Counted from the stretch's first letter, positions 1-11,366 are shown. The stretch: DNA of 64,000 bases from Leptobrachium leishanense (GCA_009667805.1 CM019068.1:2215218-2279217), one strand, 5' to 3'. Notes: generated by a model not told the origin, from the letters alone. A program made the numbers and translations.

Positions 1-92
1 AATTTTATTTTAAACCGGTGTCTCACATGTCGCATTCATTAGTTACTTAAGCTTTGAACTCACATAATAAGAACCTCTGTGTCTTGTGGGAT

Positions 93-673
93 AATTCCCA
101 GATTCCCCTATTATCACGACGGGGAATCATAACTATAGTAAAGACACGGAGGCGAGTATTATCCTGCCCAAATGTGGAGAATTTTTTCCCACCCTAATAT
201 CTGACGTTAAGTGTTCGATACGTTTTTAGATCATTTGATCATTCGTTAACAAGCTCTGGTGATCTCTAATGTATTGTTTTCTCTGACAGCTTAATCCTTG
301 GATTGGAATTTATCATACAAGGTTTCCTCTACATGTTCAAGGTTTCCATAAAGGAAGGAGGTTCTTCCGTTGTTTGATTGGTTAAAGAAGAATCGGGACG
401 GTCTCGCATCAGAAAAGAGAAGAGCCAACGGTGGTCAGAGGATTTGAAGAGTTGGACTGTACCATTGTTATACTGGACTGTACCATTGTTATCCGTTATG
501 TATATATACTGTTTAAATGTGTTTTTTCACTCTCAAAATACTTTGTTGTTGTATTTGAGAGATTGTTCTTTGCTGCTATCGGCGTAAGTAAAGAAAAGAT
601 AGCATAATACTCGCCTCCGTGTCTTTACTATAATTATGATTCTCCGTCATGATAATAGGGGAATCTGGGAATC
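93..673. repeat. Foldback pair: ~65-bp inverted arms around ~450 bp
   Basis: Bases 93-156 and 607-673 are near-perfect reverse complements (shared segments such as attcccagattcccc and acacggaggcgagtatta, a few mismatches). The interior holds no convincing gene; a 69-aa frame at 378-587 looks like chance. I find no target-site duplication outside the arms. It could be a MITE, or the inverted terminal repeats of a DIRS-type element; the sequence alone does not decide. Confidence 0.6.
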
Positions 674-800
674 CTGCGCCGGAATCAGAGCCCGTACTCA
701 AGGAGGGCGGAATTTCTCGGGCAGGGAATAGCCCAGGGCGAGCCATACAGTGTGGCACCAAGAGCTGGGCTCCAGCTAGGGGCAGTGGCAGCCCATGTTA

Positions 801-886
801 AGCAATGAGTAATGTAATGTGGTGCAATGAGTAATGTAATGTGACACAGTGAGTAATGTGATGCAATGAGTAATGTGATGCAAAGA
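801..886. repeat. Short tandem repeat, gcaatgagtaatgt unit
   Basis: About four to five diverged copies of a 17-22 bp unit (gcaatgagtaatgtaatgtg) sit directly before the first minisatellite block. It has no coding content. The stretch 674-800 before it shows nothing recognisable. Confidence 0.7.
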
Positions 887-982
887 TGTGAGCATGGGAA
901 TATATATATCCATGTGAGCTGGGGACAATATATATATCCATGTGAGCAGGGGCAAATATATATATCCATGTGAGCTGGGGAC
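886..982 (-). repeat. Minisatellite locus 1, first block
   Basis: Three units of about 30 bp (tatatatccatgtgagctgggg). Read on the minus strand the unit is ccccagctcacatggatata, the same core as the arrays at 21.9, 40.1, 47.4 and 56.8 kb. The array stops at 982 where a solo LTR is inserted and resumes at 1788. Confidence 0.85.
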
Positions 983-1787
983 TGTGACAGAACCGTTCTC
1001 TTCCGCCTGTCCTGACTCTCCAGATACCCCCTTGCCAAGATCAGCCCGGCCTCTGAGTTGCTTGGAGCTCAGTGCCTCGAGCAGCCTGATCTGCAGCTCC
1101 AGACCTGCTGGGTCTGAACCGCTTCCTTGGAGCCTCTTTTGATTTCCAGAAGGCTGCTCTGTGCCTTCTGAGGTTGAGTGTAGTGTGGCGTAGCTGAAGG
1201 AGACACCAGACGAGCTGTATGTTCCAACAGGATTCTCTCTCTTTATGGAAGATTTCACCGGATATTTATACAAAATACAGCAATGCACATTCAAACTTCC
1301 CACCCATCCCAACAGTTCTGATTGGTTGGTTCCAAGACTGCTGCGGGTTTCCTTCAGGTCCTCTTCAGTTATAATTTGCATACCAAATGGTGAACATGTA
1401 CCTAAAGTCTCTAATTACATTATGTCAGTTAGATATTTACAATAAACATTCTTTAGCCTTTAGCTCACACTACATTTACATAATCTATTGTTCTAACACA
1501 TCAGATTGAAGACAAACACTATCACAGACTTCTTGAGTCAAACAAGCAGCCAGATAAGGGGAAAAGCCCTGTTGCATAAATTACACAGTAGTAAAGCTTG
1601 TTTACTGGCTACACAAAAACACCTTTACCTACAGAAATATAAGTATATTTAAAACTAAAGCTACGCAATTTACACTACATTTAAACTAAAACCAGGCAAT
1701 GTAAAATATATTTAAAATCACACGATATAAATGAACATAAAGTCTCTTGGGGTTTGAAGCGTGGAGCGCTACGTCCGTTCCATGACA
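983..1787. mobile_element. Solo LTR inserted in the minisatellite
   Basis: The 805-bp block starts TGTGACAGAAC and ends GTTCCATGACA, so it has the TG...CA ends and short inverted termini of an LTR. It is flanked by gggac (978-982) and gcgac (1788-1792), a 4/5 match fitting a 5-bp target duplication. Removing it restores the minisatellite unit gctggggacaatatatat exactly. An AATAAA signal lies at about 1441. Inside there is only a non-conserved 201-aa minus-strand frame. The ends are Gypsy-like; the family assignment is inference. Confidence 0.8.
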
Positions 1788-1818
1788 GCGACAATATATA
1801 TATCCATGTGAAGGGGCA
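1788..1818 (-). repeat. Minisatellite locus 1, second block
   Basis: One unit (acaatatatatatccatgtg) continues the array of 886-982 after the solo LTR. It runs into the T-rich left edge of LINE-K. Confidence 0.8.
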
Positions 1819-2156
1819 TAATTTTTTTTTTTATAAAATATAACCTGGTTTCAATCATGTGTATCCAACTGATCACAATATGTGTCAATTTCTGGCAGCT
1901 CCTCCCTCCCCCTCCCAGTCACTTGCAGTGTAGCCCAAGGCTCAATACTCGGCCCCCTGCTATTCACAATATTCATAAATGATCTGCCCGTCATCTGCAA
2001 AGCCTCAACTGTACACATGTACGCAGACGACACCGTAAACTATACCAGCAAACCAAATCTCCCGCAGCTGGAGGCCGTGCTGCAAGAACAATTCACAGAG
2101 GTAGAAAAGTGGATCAAACACAACAAACTTTTTTTAAATACTGACAAAACTGTAAC

Positions 2157-2570
2157 ATAGTTACATAGTTACATAGTTACATAGGCTGAAAAAAAGACAT
2201 GCGTCCATCGGGTTCAGCCTCTCCCACATAACCTACTGCTATTGATCCAAAAGAAGGCAAAAAACCCAGTCTGAAATGCTCGCCAATATGCAACATACTG
2301 GGAAAAAATTCCTTCTTGCCCCCAGATGGCGTCAGATTTCTCCTTGGATCAAGAAGCTTTTACCCACATATTAAATATTATAACCCTTAATATTCTGTGT
2401 CTGCAGGAAGTCATCCAGTCGTTTTTTAAAAGTCTGTACAGACTCTGACCCAACCACCTCAACAGGCAGAGAATTCCACAGCTTTATTGTTCTCACCGTA
2501 AAATAACCCTTCCTATGCTTTAACCTAAATTTTCTTTCTTCCAGTCTAAATGGATGACCCCTTGTCCTAG
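2157..2570 (-). mobile_element. CR1 3' fragment inside LINE-K
   Basis: On the minus strand this encodes a CR1 ORF2 C-terminus (motif LWNSLPVEVV) followed by the 3' UTR with repeated acatagtt. LINE-K is interrupted after ctgtaac (2156) and resumes at taacgatgct (2571), giving a 4-bp taac duplication. At about 62195 another LINE-K copy reads ctgtaacgatgct without the insert. It is 5' truncated, typical of LINE insertion. Confidence 0.85.
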
Positions 2571-3313
2571 TAACGATGCTCTTTGGAACAAAACCTAAAC
2601 TACACAAATTGCAAAATCCCCATCTTTGTCAGGACAAAATCAAATGGCACGCTGACCACAGTCACTTCTCTCAAATATCTAGGTATGTGGTTGGACCCTA
2701 ATCTATCCTTTGGCCCCCACATCGAAAAACTCTCATCTAAACTCTACCCCAAACTAGGTGCCCTGTACAGAAACAAATCCTGCCTGAGCCCCGCGGTAAG
2801 AATGCAGATTGTGCAACAAATGCTTATGCCGGCTATTGAATACGGAGATGTAGTGTATGCAGCCGCCCCGCAAACACACCTTCAGAATCTTACTACATTG
2901 TATAACTCATTCTGCCGCTTTGTGCTATAGTGTAACTACATGACCCACAATTGTGACATGTTAAAAGAGCTGGAGTCTAAACGCACCCTTCACCTTTCCA
3001 ACCTGGTGTTTAAGAGCTTTTCTGGGAAGCTGCCACCCTACCTGAATAGACTGCTTCCCCCTGCAGTTCCCTCATCCTATAACCTCAGATCCAGGACCAG
3101 CACCTTACTTGCAATACCACAATACAAAAAGAAAGTGGCTCGATCCTCATTTTCCTACAGAGCACCGCAGTTATGGAATAACCTCCCAGACGACATCAAA
3201 TCTTCCCCCAGTCTTATGTCTCTCAAGAGCTCCTTACTAATAAACATCAAAACAGAATGCACCTGTAAACATGTAACATAATGACTATTTCCTACATATT
3301 TATTTTCTGTTAA

Positions 3314-4549
3314 CCCTTTCGCTGCTGAGGCTTTTCCCGCCTCTGTGCTGAGCTCATTTTTACTGGTTTTGCTCATCATGTTTAAACGTGTTTTGAAGGC
3401 TTATTTTAGTATATGACCCAGACATATTATATATCGTTCTTTCCGTCAGACTCGGCAGATTCATAATATGTCATTATTATATGTATACGTCATGACCTGT
3501 CTGTGTATTATAACAAAAAATGCAATAAAATATGAATTTTCAATAATTTACAACGTGTAAAGTGGTTTTTTTCCACATTGTAACATGCGAGCGTTTGCGG
3601 TTATATTTTGTATGGGGTGCGCTTGTTAAAAAACTTAGAGATGGGGTCTCGTTACATTTTTTTTGGGGAAAATTACGCGATTTTTAACAAACGCACCGCA
3701 TACAAAAATCGTTAGTGCAGCATCATTGTTCACATTATAATTGAAATGGGAACAATATTGCTGCATTAACAAACCAAAAAAAAGAAAAAAAACTTGTTTA
3801 TTTTTTTTTATTTTTTTTTTAAAATATTTTTTTATTTTTATTTTTAATTTTTATTTTTTTAAAAAAACTTTTTTCACAGTCGTGTTTGGTATCGTTGGAA
3901 CGGCCACGCTCTGGCCGATCCAACAGTACCAAACTTTAACCCCTAGCTGCCATGGATCGGGAGATAGGGGGTTCATTGGAACCCCCTATCTCCACCATTG
4001 GTGGCAGCTAGGGGTTAACTCCAGGACTGGCGTCATCGGGCTATACACGATGACGCCAGTCCTCAGGGGGAGTTCCCAGAGGCTTGGCCGACATCCAAGA
4101 TGTCGGCCAGCTCCGGGAAAGGATCACGAACCGGCGCTTTTCAGCGCCGATTCGTGATCCGGCCCCCATGGGGTTAATGCCAGGTACCATTTGGAAGGGC
4201 AGGCTGTGCCCTTCCAAATGGTGCCTGGGTTAACCTCCTGCACACCGCCGATCGGGAGGGAGAGAGGTCCGAATGACCTCCCCCCCTCCCTTTCAGGCGC
4301 CTCCTCCGCACATGTGGGGGGGGCGCCTGAATTAAGTGTCATTGCGCCCCCGCGATGACACCTAATTACTCCGGTGGCGGTTCTGGGTGCTGGGCTGACA
4401 TCGAGGATGTCAGCCTGCACCGGGGGGGAGCGATGAGGCCGGAACCCGGCCGAACGCTGGCCCCAAAGAGAGGACGCGCTCAGCGCGTCCACCGCATGGA
4501 ACGCTACTTGCGGTTGGACGCGCTGAGCACGTCCGTAGCAGTGAAGTGG
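3314..4549. mobile_element. TTAA-flanked MITE (piggyBac/Kolobok-like), chain of hairpins
   Basis: The element is 1236 bp, flanked by TTAA at 3310-3313 and 4550-4553. Imperfect inverted termini are CCCTTTCGCTGCTGAGG on the left and CCACTTCACTGCTACGG (reverse complement) on the right. LINE-K copies at about 62945 and 24015 carry the uninterrupted site ttctgttaatctg. It codes for nothing; a frame at 3741-4157 is poly-T translation. Nearly the whole right half consists of successive hairpins (3937-4018, 4023-4063, 4085-4109, 4121-4160, 4180-4228, 4337-4360, 4393-4413, 4471-4490). Three more lie at 3608-3705, 3715-3770 and 3884-3934. A TTAA target fits piggyBac and Kolobok; I cannot choose. Confidence 0.85.
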
Positions 4550-4711
4550 TTAATCTGTATATTTGTGGTTTTTTTTTTTAATATCTTGCATTGTATTACT
4601 TTGTATTTCTGTAACTGTAACACTTCAATGTACTTGAACCCAGGACATACTTGAAAACGAGAGAAATCTCAATGTATCCTTCCTGGTAAAATCCTTTGTA
4701 AATAAATAAAT

Positions 4712-5117
4712 ATATATATCCATGTGAGCTGGGGGCAAATATATATCCATGTGAGCTGGGGCAAATATATATATCCATGTGTGAGCTGGGGCCAATATAT
4801 ATCCATGTATGAGCTGGGGCCAATATCCATGTGTGAGCTAGGGCCAATAAATATCCATGTGTGAGCTGGGGGCCAATATATATCCATGTGTGAGCTGGGG
4901 GCTAATATATATCCATGTGACGTGTGAGCTAGGGCCAAATATATCCATGTGTGAGCTGGGGCCAAAATATATCCATGTGTGAGCTGGGGCCAAAATATAT
5001 CCATGTGTGAGCTGGGGCCAATATATGTCTACGTGTGAGCTGGGGGCAAATATATCCACGTGTGAATTGGGGGAAAATATATCCACGTGTGAGCTTGGGC
5101 AATATATATCTACGAGT
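4712..5117 (-). repeat. Minisatellite locus 1, third block
   Basis: About 14 units of 28-30 bp (atatatccatgtgtgagctggggcca) follow directly on the LINE-K tail. The array is cut at 5117 by a CR1 and resumes at 8322. No frame in it is a gene. Confidence 0.85.
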
Positions 5118-5462
5118 GAAACATAGAAACATAGAAAATGTCGGCAGATAAGAACCTTTCAACCCATCTAGTCTGCCCAATTACATGGATACTTTACCTG
5201 GATTTATCTTTTGTTTAGGATAGCCTTATGCCTATCCCATGCTTGCTTAAATTCAATTACTGTTTTGGCCTCTACCACTTCTACTGGAAGGCTGTTCCAT
5301 GTATCCACCACCCTCTCAGTAAAATAATGCTTCCTGATGTTACTTTTAAACCTTTGCCCCTCTAATCTAAGACTATGTCCTCTTGTTTTGCTACTTTGTT
5401 TCCTTTTAAATATACTCCCTTCCTCTACCTTGTGGATTCCCTTTCGTATTTAAATGTTTCTA

Positions 5463-8007
5463 TCATATCTCCTCTGTCTCGTCTTTTTTCCAAGCTGTAC
5501 ATGTTAAGATCATTAAGCCTTTCCTGGTAACTTTTTTCTCCTTCAAGCCATACACCATTTTAGTAGCCCTTCTCTGAACTCTCTCTAAGATGTCTATATC
5601 CTTCTGGAGATACGGTCTCCAGTACTGCACACAGTACTCCAAGTGAGGTCTCACCAGTGCTCTGTACAGTGGAATGAGCACTTCCCTTTTCATACTGCTA
5701 ATACCTCTCCCTACACAACCAAGCATTCTGCCAGCATTTCCAAGTATTCTGCCAGCATTTCCTGCTGCTCTATTACATTGACTACTTACCCTTAGAACCT
5801 CTGAAATAATGACCCCTAAATCCCTTTCCTCAGATGTTGAGGTTAGGACTATATCAAATATTCTATATTCAGCCCTTGGGTTTTTACGTCCCAGGTGCAT
5901 TATCTTGCACTTATCCACATTAAAACTCAATTGCCACAGCTCCCACCATTTTTTTAATTTACCTAAATCATTTGTCATTTGGCTGATCCCTCCAGGAACG
6001 TCAACCCTGTTGCAAATCTTTGTGTCATCAGCAAAAAGACATACTTTACCATTAATACCTTCTGCAATATCACTAATAAAAATATTAAAGAGAATGGGTC
6101 CAAGTACTGACCCCTGAGGTACCCCACTGGTAACAAGACCTTGCGCCGAATAAACTCCATTTACCACAACCCTCTGTTGCCTGTCACTCAGCCACTGCCT
6201 AATCCATTCAACAATATTGGAATCCAAGCTCAAAGATTGCAATTTATTGATAAGCCTTCTATGCGGAACAGTATCAAAAGCCTTACTGAAATCTAAATAA
6301 GCAATGTCTACTGCACCACCTGTGTCTATTATTTTTGTTACCCAATCAAAAAAATCAATAAGATTAGTTTGGCATGATCTCCCTGAGGTAAACCCATGTT
6401 GTTTCTGATCCTGTAATCTTTGTGTTTTTAGATGTTCAACAATCCTTTCCTTTAATATGGTTTCCATTAATTTCCCCACTACTGACGTAAGACTAACGGC
6501 CTATAGTTCCCCGATTCCTCCCTACTACCCTTCTTGTAAACGGCACAACATTTGCTAATTTCCAGTCTTCTGGGATGACTCCCGTTAACAAGGATTGGTT
6601 AAATACATCTGTTAACGGTTTTGCTATTACACCACTGAGCTCTTTTAATAATGTAGGGTGGATCCCATCAGGCCCCATTGACTTATTTGTCTTTACTTTA
6701 GACAGCTGCTGTAGAACCTCCTCCTCTGTAAACTGATATGTAAATGTCTCGTTAGTGTTTCCTCCTAACTGAGGTCCCTTTCCTTCCTTTTCTTCTGCAA
6801 AGACTGAACAAAAATATTCATTGAGGCAGTCAGCGAGACTTTTATCCTCTTCTACATACCTTCCTTCCTTTGTTTTTAATCTAACTAATCCTTGTTTTAC
6901 TTTTCTTTTCTCGTTTATGTATCTAAAAAATGTTTTGCCCCCCTTTTTTACTGACTGAGCTATTTTCTCTTCTAGGTGTGCTTTGGAAGCTCTTATAAAT
7001 TGCTTTGCCTCTTTCTGCCTAATCTTATAGGTTTACCTATCATCTTCACTTTGAGTTTTTTTATAATTATTGAATGCTATCTTTTTGTTCTTCACTATTT
7101 TGGCCACTTCTGCAGAGTACCACAGTGGTTTCTTCCCTTTGTTTTTGCTAACAAGCCGAATGCAACTGCCTGTGGCCTTCAATAATGCTTCCTTTAAATA
7201 ATCCCATTTCTCCTGGACTCCCTTTAAACTCCTCCAGTCTGATAATGACTCATTCACACAAAATCTCATTTTAGAAAAATCTTTTTTTTTAAAGTCTAAA
7301 ACTTTTGTTTTTGTGTGGTGCGGCTCCATCCCTGTTCTTATATTAAACCATACTGACTGGTGATCACTAGATCCCAAATTTTCACCTACAACAACGTCTG
7401 ATACCAAACCTCCATTTGTGAGTATTAAATCCAATATGGCCTCTTTACGGGTCGGCTCCTCAACTACTTGTGTTAGAGATAATCCCAGTAGGGACTTTAG
7501 AACATTTGTACTCCTGGTGCACCGAGCTATTTTGGTTTTCCAGTTCACATCAGGAAGATTAAAGTCCCCCATGATAATAACTTCCCACTTCATTGCCATT
7601 TTGGCTATTTCCTGCACTAGCAGATTATCTAGCTCTTCTACTTGTCCAGGGGGTCTATAGATCACACCTACACGAGCTACTGTATGATTGCCAAATGTTA
7701 GTGTAACCCAAACTGACTCTATGTTCACCTCGCTCACTTTTATTTGGTTCGTTTTTATGTTGTTTTTCACATACAGGGCCACTCCTCCTCCTTTCCTACC
7801 TTCTCTGTCTTTTCTATATAAAGAGTACCCCGGTATTGTTATGTCCCAGTTATTTTTCTCACTGAACCATGTCTCAGTAACCGCCACTAAATCTACTTTT
7901 TCAGCTGCCATCATTGCCTCCAGTTCATTGATTTTATTGACTAAACTGCGAGCATTTATAGACACGACTCTGAGCTTGTCATTTTTTACCCCGCATGTTG
8001 CTTGCAC
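5463..8007 (-). pseudogene. CR1 ORF2 (endonuclease plus reverse transcriptase), frameshifted
   Basis: The N-terminal part (7033-8007, minus) is an apurinic-type endonuclease with motifs NARSLVNK, TETWF, GGGVALYVK, GVIYRPP, GDFNLPDVNW and SDHQSVWF in the usual order. The RT part (5463-6479) has [24 protein letters not shown] and the catalytic FADDTKIC. Between them (6480-7032) the frame is lost: a piece with the MGPDGIHP motif lies at 6493-6678 in another frame. In life such proteins nick the target and copy LINE RNA by target-primed reverse transcription. This copy cannot make one continuous protein. CR1 clade assignment rests on these motifs and the SGNH-type ORF1 upstream. Confidence 0.85.
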
Positions 8008-8070
8008 CCTCTGATTTAGTTTTGGGGGACAATCGGGCAGATTGTTTTTTTACCCTTTTGTCCCCCCCTC

Positions 8071-8321
8071 CTAGTTTAAATATTCCTTTGTGAAACCTTT
8101 GAACTTCTCACTGAGAACATATGTTCCCCTATGAGTAAGATGCAAACAATCTTTTTTATACAGTTCCTTTCTGCTCCAATTAGAGCTATCATGGGACACA
8201 AAGCCAAATCCTTGCTCCCGACACCATTCCCGAAGCCACAAATTAAATTCCCTATTGCGCATCTGCCTATCCTGAGTGTTATGCACAGGCAGAACTTCAG
8301 AGAATGACACAGTGGACGCAA
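8071..8321 (-). pseudogene. CR1 ORF1 C-terminal remnant (SGNH esterase end)
   Basis: The frame ends EKFKGFTKEYLN and contains CLHLTHRGTYVLSEKF, the block that carries the catalytic His of the SGNH-like domain seen complete in the copy at 35761-36690. The N-terminal three quarters are absent. Upstream the frame runs into minisatellite translation. Confidence 0.8.
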
Positions 8322-8660
8322 CTGGGGGCAAATATATCCACGTGTGAGCTGGGGCAAATATATTCACGTGTGAACTGGGGGCAAATATATCCACGTGTGA
8401 GCTGGGGCAAATATATCCACGTATGAACTGGGGGGCAAATATATCCACGAGTGAGCTTGGGCAATATATCCACGTGTGAGCTGGGGCAAATATATCCACG
8501 TATGAACTGGGGGGCAAATATATCCACGAGTGAGCTTGGGCAATATATCCACATGTGAGCTGGGGCAATATATATCCACGTGTGAGCTGGGACAATATAT
8601 CCATGTGTGAACTGGGGCAATATATCCAATGTGAGCTAGGGGGTAAATATATCCATCTTA
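8322..8660 (-). repeat. Minisatellite locus 1, last block
   Basis: About 13 units of 25-28 bp (aatatatccacgtgtgagctgggg) continue the array of 4712-5117 beyond the CR1. A two-unit pattern (ggggggcaaatatatccacg, then gagtgagcttgggcaatata) recurs at about 8428 and 8508, indicating a local duplication of some 80 bp. Confidence 0.85.
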
Positions 8661-9589
8661 TACTGTATTTTTCTTTTAAGACTTAAGCACATAATTAGTT
8701 CATAGAGTCGGATGAAGTGTTTTTTCTAAAATAAATCAGTATTCAGGTCTAATTGCGGGGTTGGCACTATAAGACACATAAGTTGGTTCAGCGATCCAGC
8801 TTGGGCGCTCAGGCTCAAAAAGGTTTGCCATCCTTGACCTAGACCGTGGCACTGCAGTGAGGAGAAACAGGGGGACTTTGGAAGCTGCCTCTCTCAGTTG
8901 TACAGCGCAGAGGGTCAAGGTCAGGGGGAGTAACTGGTTTGTCAAGTGGGGTGTCTGGCTCCCGATTTACTGGTCTGGTTTCCTTAGTGTCTTTCTCAGC
9001 TGGGCTGGTACAAGTGACGGTCAGTTGCCCAACTGATTCAGGCCCAAGTTCCAGGCGGCTTTTCTGAGTTTGGCTTCGAGTAAACGGGCTGACATATTGG
9101 CAAGTCAATTATTCAATTATAAAGTGCACAGTGATGCTGCGCTAATTCACCTTCTCATTTCTCACACTGCCAGCAAGTGCAGAGCTGATGATGCAACGCA
9201 TTGTTTCATCGACAACGTCCTAGGCCGTGACGCTGCAGTGAGGAGAGACAGGGGGACTTTGGAACCTGAATTGTACACGGCACAAAGATAAGCGAGTGTC
9301 ATTGGTTTGGTCAGAGTCTGGTCTAATGATACAAACATGATCATGTAATGTGTAAATATAAATGTAAAATATTTAAATGCAAAACGGATTTTTTTTTCTG
9401 TTCTACAACAGAGGCAATATATTCTTTTACATATAAAACAAACAATGCCGCTGCACTAACTTAACTAACGCAACAGATTCTGCCCATTCGCCTGATTTGA
9501 CACAGAGAGAAACTGGTTTTCAGTCTTTTTTAAATGTTTCTTTTAAAATTATTTTAGTTTGCCGCTAAGCAAAAACTTAAAAAGTCATT
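8661..9589. repeat. Fragments of the hAT-A family
   Basis: Bases 9106-9480 align well with 12245-12600 (shared aagtgcacagtgatgctgcg, gaattgtacac and acatataaaacaaacaatg). Bases 9455-9590 align with 32372-32470. Part of the same sequence recurs at 8840-8920. This is a decayed copy of the element at 11956-32563. 8661-8830 shows nothing I recognise. Confidence 0.65.
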
Positions 9590-10265
9590 TTGGCACGTTT
9601 CTTATTCCAACCTCCAAAGCCCAGAGACAAGGGTAGAGACCACTCAAAGGGAAGAAATGGGGGTAATGAGCAAAGACGCAGCAATTTCGTCAAAGGTCCA
9701 AAGTCTGGTAAATGCTGTGTGGAGAAAAGGGTCACTGGTCTAATGTATGTCCCTCTAATCCCCATAATATTACAGACCCTGGCAAGCACACTGCTGTCAA
9801 TAACTCTGCCATGTTGTCCCCTGTCCTGCCTCACCCTGACTACTCTAAAAAAAAACTGCAACATCATTTTGACTGGCAGAATCAGCAACGTTGAAGCTGC
9901 CCGGAGGCATAACTCCTCTCCCTTGTCCAAGTCACTACTACCCCACAGTAGTTACCTCTTATCACACTGACCGTTGAGGGACAGGTGACTCCATTCTTAG
10001 ATGATATGGGGGCCACTACATCAGCCATAACGGATGACAGGTGTAAATGGCCTCTTGGACAGACTGAGCAGCCTTCCATGGGAATTAATGGAGTTCTGAC
10101 CCAAAATCTCAAAACCTATCCCATCTCTGTTGCTGATTCATCAGTGAAAGTCCTTGTCTGCTCCCTTTTCTATGTCATTCCTTCCTGTCCTGTCAACCTG
10201 CTGGGTCTTGACCTGCTAACCTTACTGCAAGTTTCTATTTCCTGTACTGCTAATGGTTCCTTAGA
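9590..10265 (+). pseudogene. Endogenous retrovirus relic: nucleocapsid and protease
   Basis: Around 9700-9760 a broken frame holds a CCHC-knuckle-like segment (C, C, GHW, C spacing). Around 9965-10260 a frame reads like a retroviral aspartic protease: a degenerate active-site block (FLDDMGATTSAI instead of the expected DTGAT) and, near the end, the hydrophobic NLLGLDLL block. Frames are shifted between the two parts. The relic is cut at about 10265 by an unrelated element. Its RNase H pieces lie at 11858-11948 and 37252-37464. I infer a gamma/epsilon-like ERV from the motif style; no LTR of it was found. Confidence 0.6.
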
Positions 10266-10937
10266 CGTCACTAGAGATGTGCAATTCGTTTCGTTCCGAA
10301 TTGAAATTCGGACGAAGTTCACCATTTTCGTGTTTCAGGAGCATTTCCGAAAACGAAATATCGACCACCCGAAATTTCAGATCAATCTGAAATTTTGGAT
10401 CGATTCGATTTGATGATTCGGATCATTCAGTGATTTTAATCATTTCGGTGAATCAGATCATTTCGACGATTCAGATCATTTTGGCGATTCGAATCATTTC
10501 GGCGATCCGGCTCATTTCGGGTGATTTGAATCAGTTGGTTTTTCGCTTTTTTATCAGTTATTTTGTTTTTATTGCTTATTCAAGAACTTGAAGTAAATTT
10601 ACTACCAATAGAATGAAAGTTTCTTTACTTAATTATTCTTTTAGGATTTTTTAGGCATTTTTTGGTGGGTGAAATTTTAGGTTTCCTAACTTTTTAAAGA
10701 AACAAGGCTTTTTAAGGACTTTGTAATCCAGCGCTGATTAACACTTTGCGCTCCCCATGTTATGTATAGGGAGCGCAAAGTACAGTAACCTCGCGCTGAA
10801 AAGCACAAGATACCAAACGCAAACGGGTTACTTAACCCATTAGTGTATGGATTGTAATATGCGATAGCCACAGCGGCTAACGTTAATGCTCACGCAGGTG
10901 AGCGCTAACGTTAGTACCAAGAATGTAATGTAGCCCT
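10266..10937. mobile_element. Non-autonomous DNA transposon fragments
   Basis: At 10272 a terminus-like ctagagatgtgcaattcg opens a tract rich in ttcgg and gattcg, resembling the hAT-C end at 16008. No matching right end is present. Bases 10738-10782 are an inverted pair (actttgcgctccc / gggagcgcaaagt), and 10876-10914 form a hairpin (ctaacgtta...taacgttag). The motif cagcgctgattaacac recurs at 58493. Boundaries are unclear. Confidence 0.45.
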
Positions 10938-11366
10938 GTGTTTGTTACCCACAACCATTTTCCACCTTCTTCCTTCCCTCTGCTCTCCCACCTGCCTGCC
11001 CGTCCCAATCACCCTCCACCCAGCCCCGATCATAAATATAGAAGTGCCTTTGTCCAGCTGCTTCAATCCTCACTTGGTTTAACCTCATCATGCCTAAGCT
11101 CTTGTTCTATCATCATGCTGTGTCTGCTATACTCTCTCTAGTAATTATCTCCACACTCCCCCTGCTCCCTTTTGTTTCACTTGCCTTAGTCCCTTTAATT
11201 GCAAGCTAACGGTATATCTGGCTGAGCATTTGTATAAAGTGCTGTATTAGCAGGACAGTTATCATACGGGCAGGGCTGTTTGTTCCTTATGTCTCCTGTT
11301 CGTGCTTCCCCATTGTTAAGCGCTACAGAACCTGTTGGCGCTATATAAGTACTTGTAACTGTAACT
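10938..11366 (+). mobile_element. L2-type 3' end
   Basis: The segment ends gcgctacagaacctgttggcgctatataagtacttgtaactgtaac, the L2 3' tail also seen at 32325-32370. The upstream part has no frame I can assign. It interrupts the ERV relic. Confidence 0.65.

Larger units (their letters stand above)
1819..4711 (+). mobile_element. LINE-K copy 1 (CR1/L2-group non-LTR retrotransposon), 5' truncated, broken
   Basis: This is the reverse transcriptase C-terminal half plus 3' UTR of a LINE present at least five times in the window. The palm motif MYADDT appears in frame at about 2017-2034, after PLLFTIFINDLP. The thumb and C-terminal region resumes at 2575-3281 and ends TECTCKHVT. It is broken by a CR1 fragment (2157-2570), a stop at about 2929, a small deletion and a TTAA-flanked MITE (3314-4549). 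The 3' UTR ends in 'cttcctggtaaaatcctt' and an aaataaata tail at 4692-4711. The copy at 61811-63110 lacks both insertions and so serves as empty-site reference. CR1/L2-group membership follows from the RT motifs; the exact clade is uncertain. Confidence 0.85.
5118..8321 (-). mobile_element. CR1 LINE copy 1, 5' truncated within ORF1
   Basis: This minus-strand CR1 runs from the 3' UTR (gaaacatagaaacatag on the plus strand at 5118) through ORF2 and into the last ~80 codons of ORF1. It is about 90% or more alike by eye to the fuller copy at 32823-37010. It ends abruptly at 8321, where copy 2 continues, and minisatellite follows. I see no clear target duplication. Confidence 0.85.

Noticed and set aside
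3741..4157. 138-aa frame with a Phe-rich membrane-like segment
   Set aside because: Translation of a poly-T tract plus hairpins of the TTAA MITE.
5118..8321. CR1 copy 1 as a clean insertion with target duplication
   Set aside because: Flanks are both minisatellite but no duplicated bases can be fixed, because the array repeats itself.
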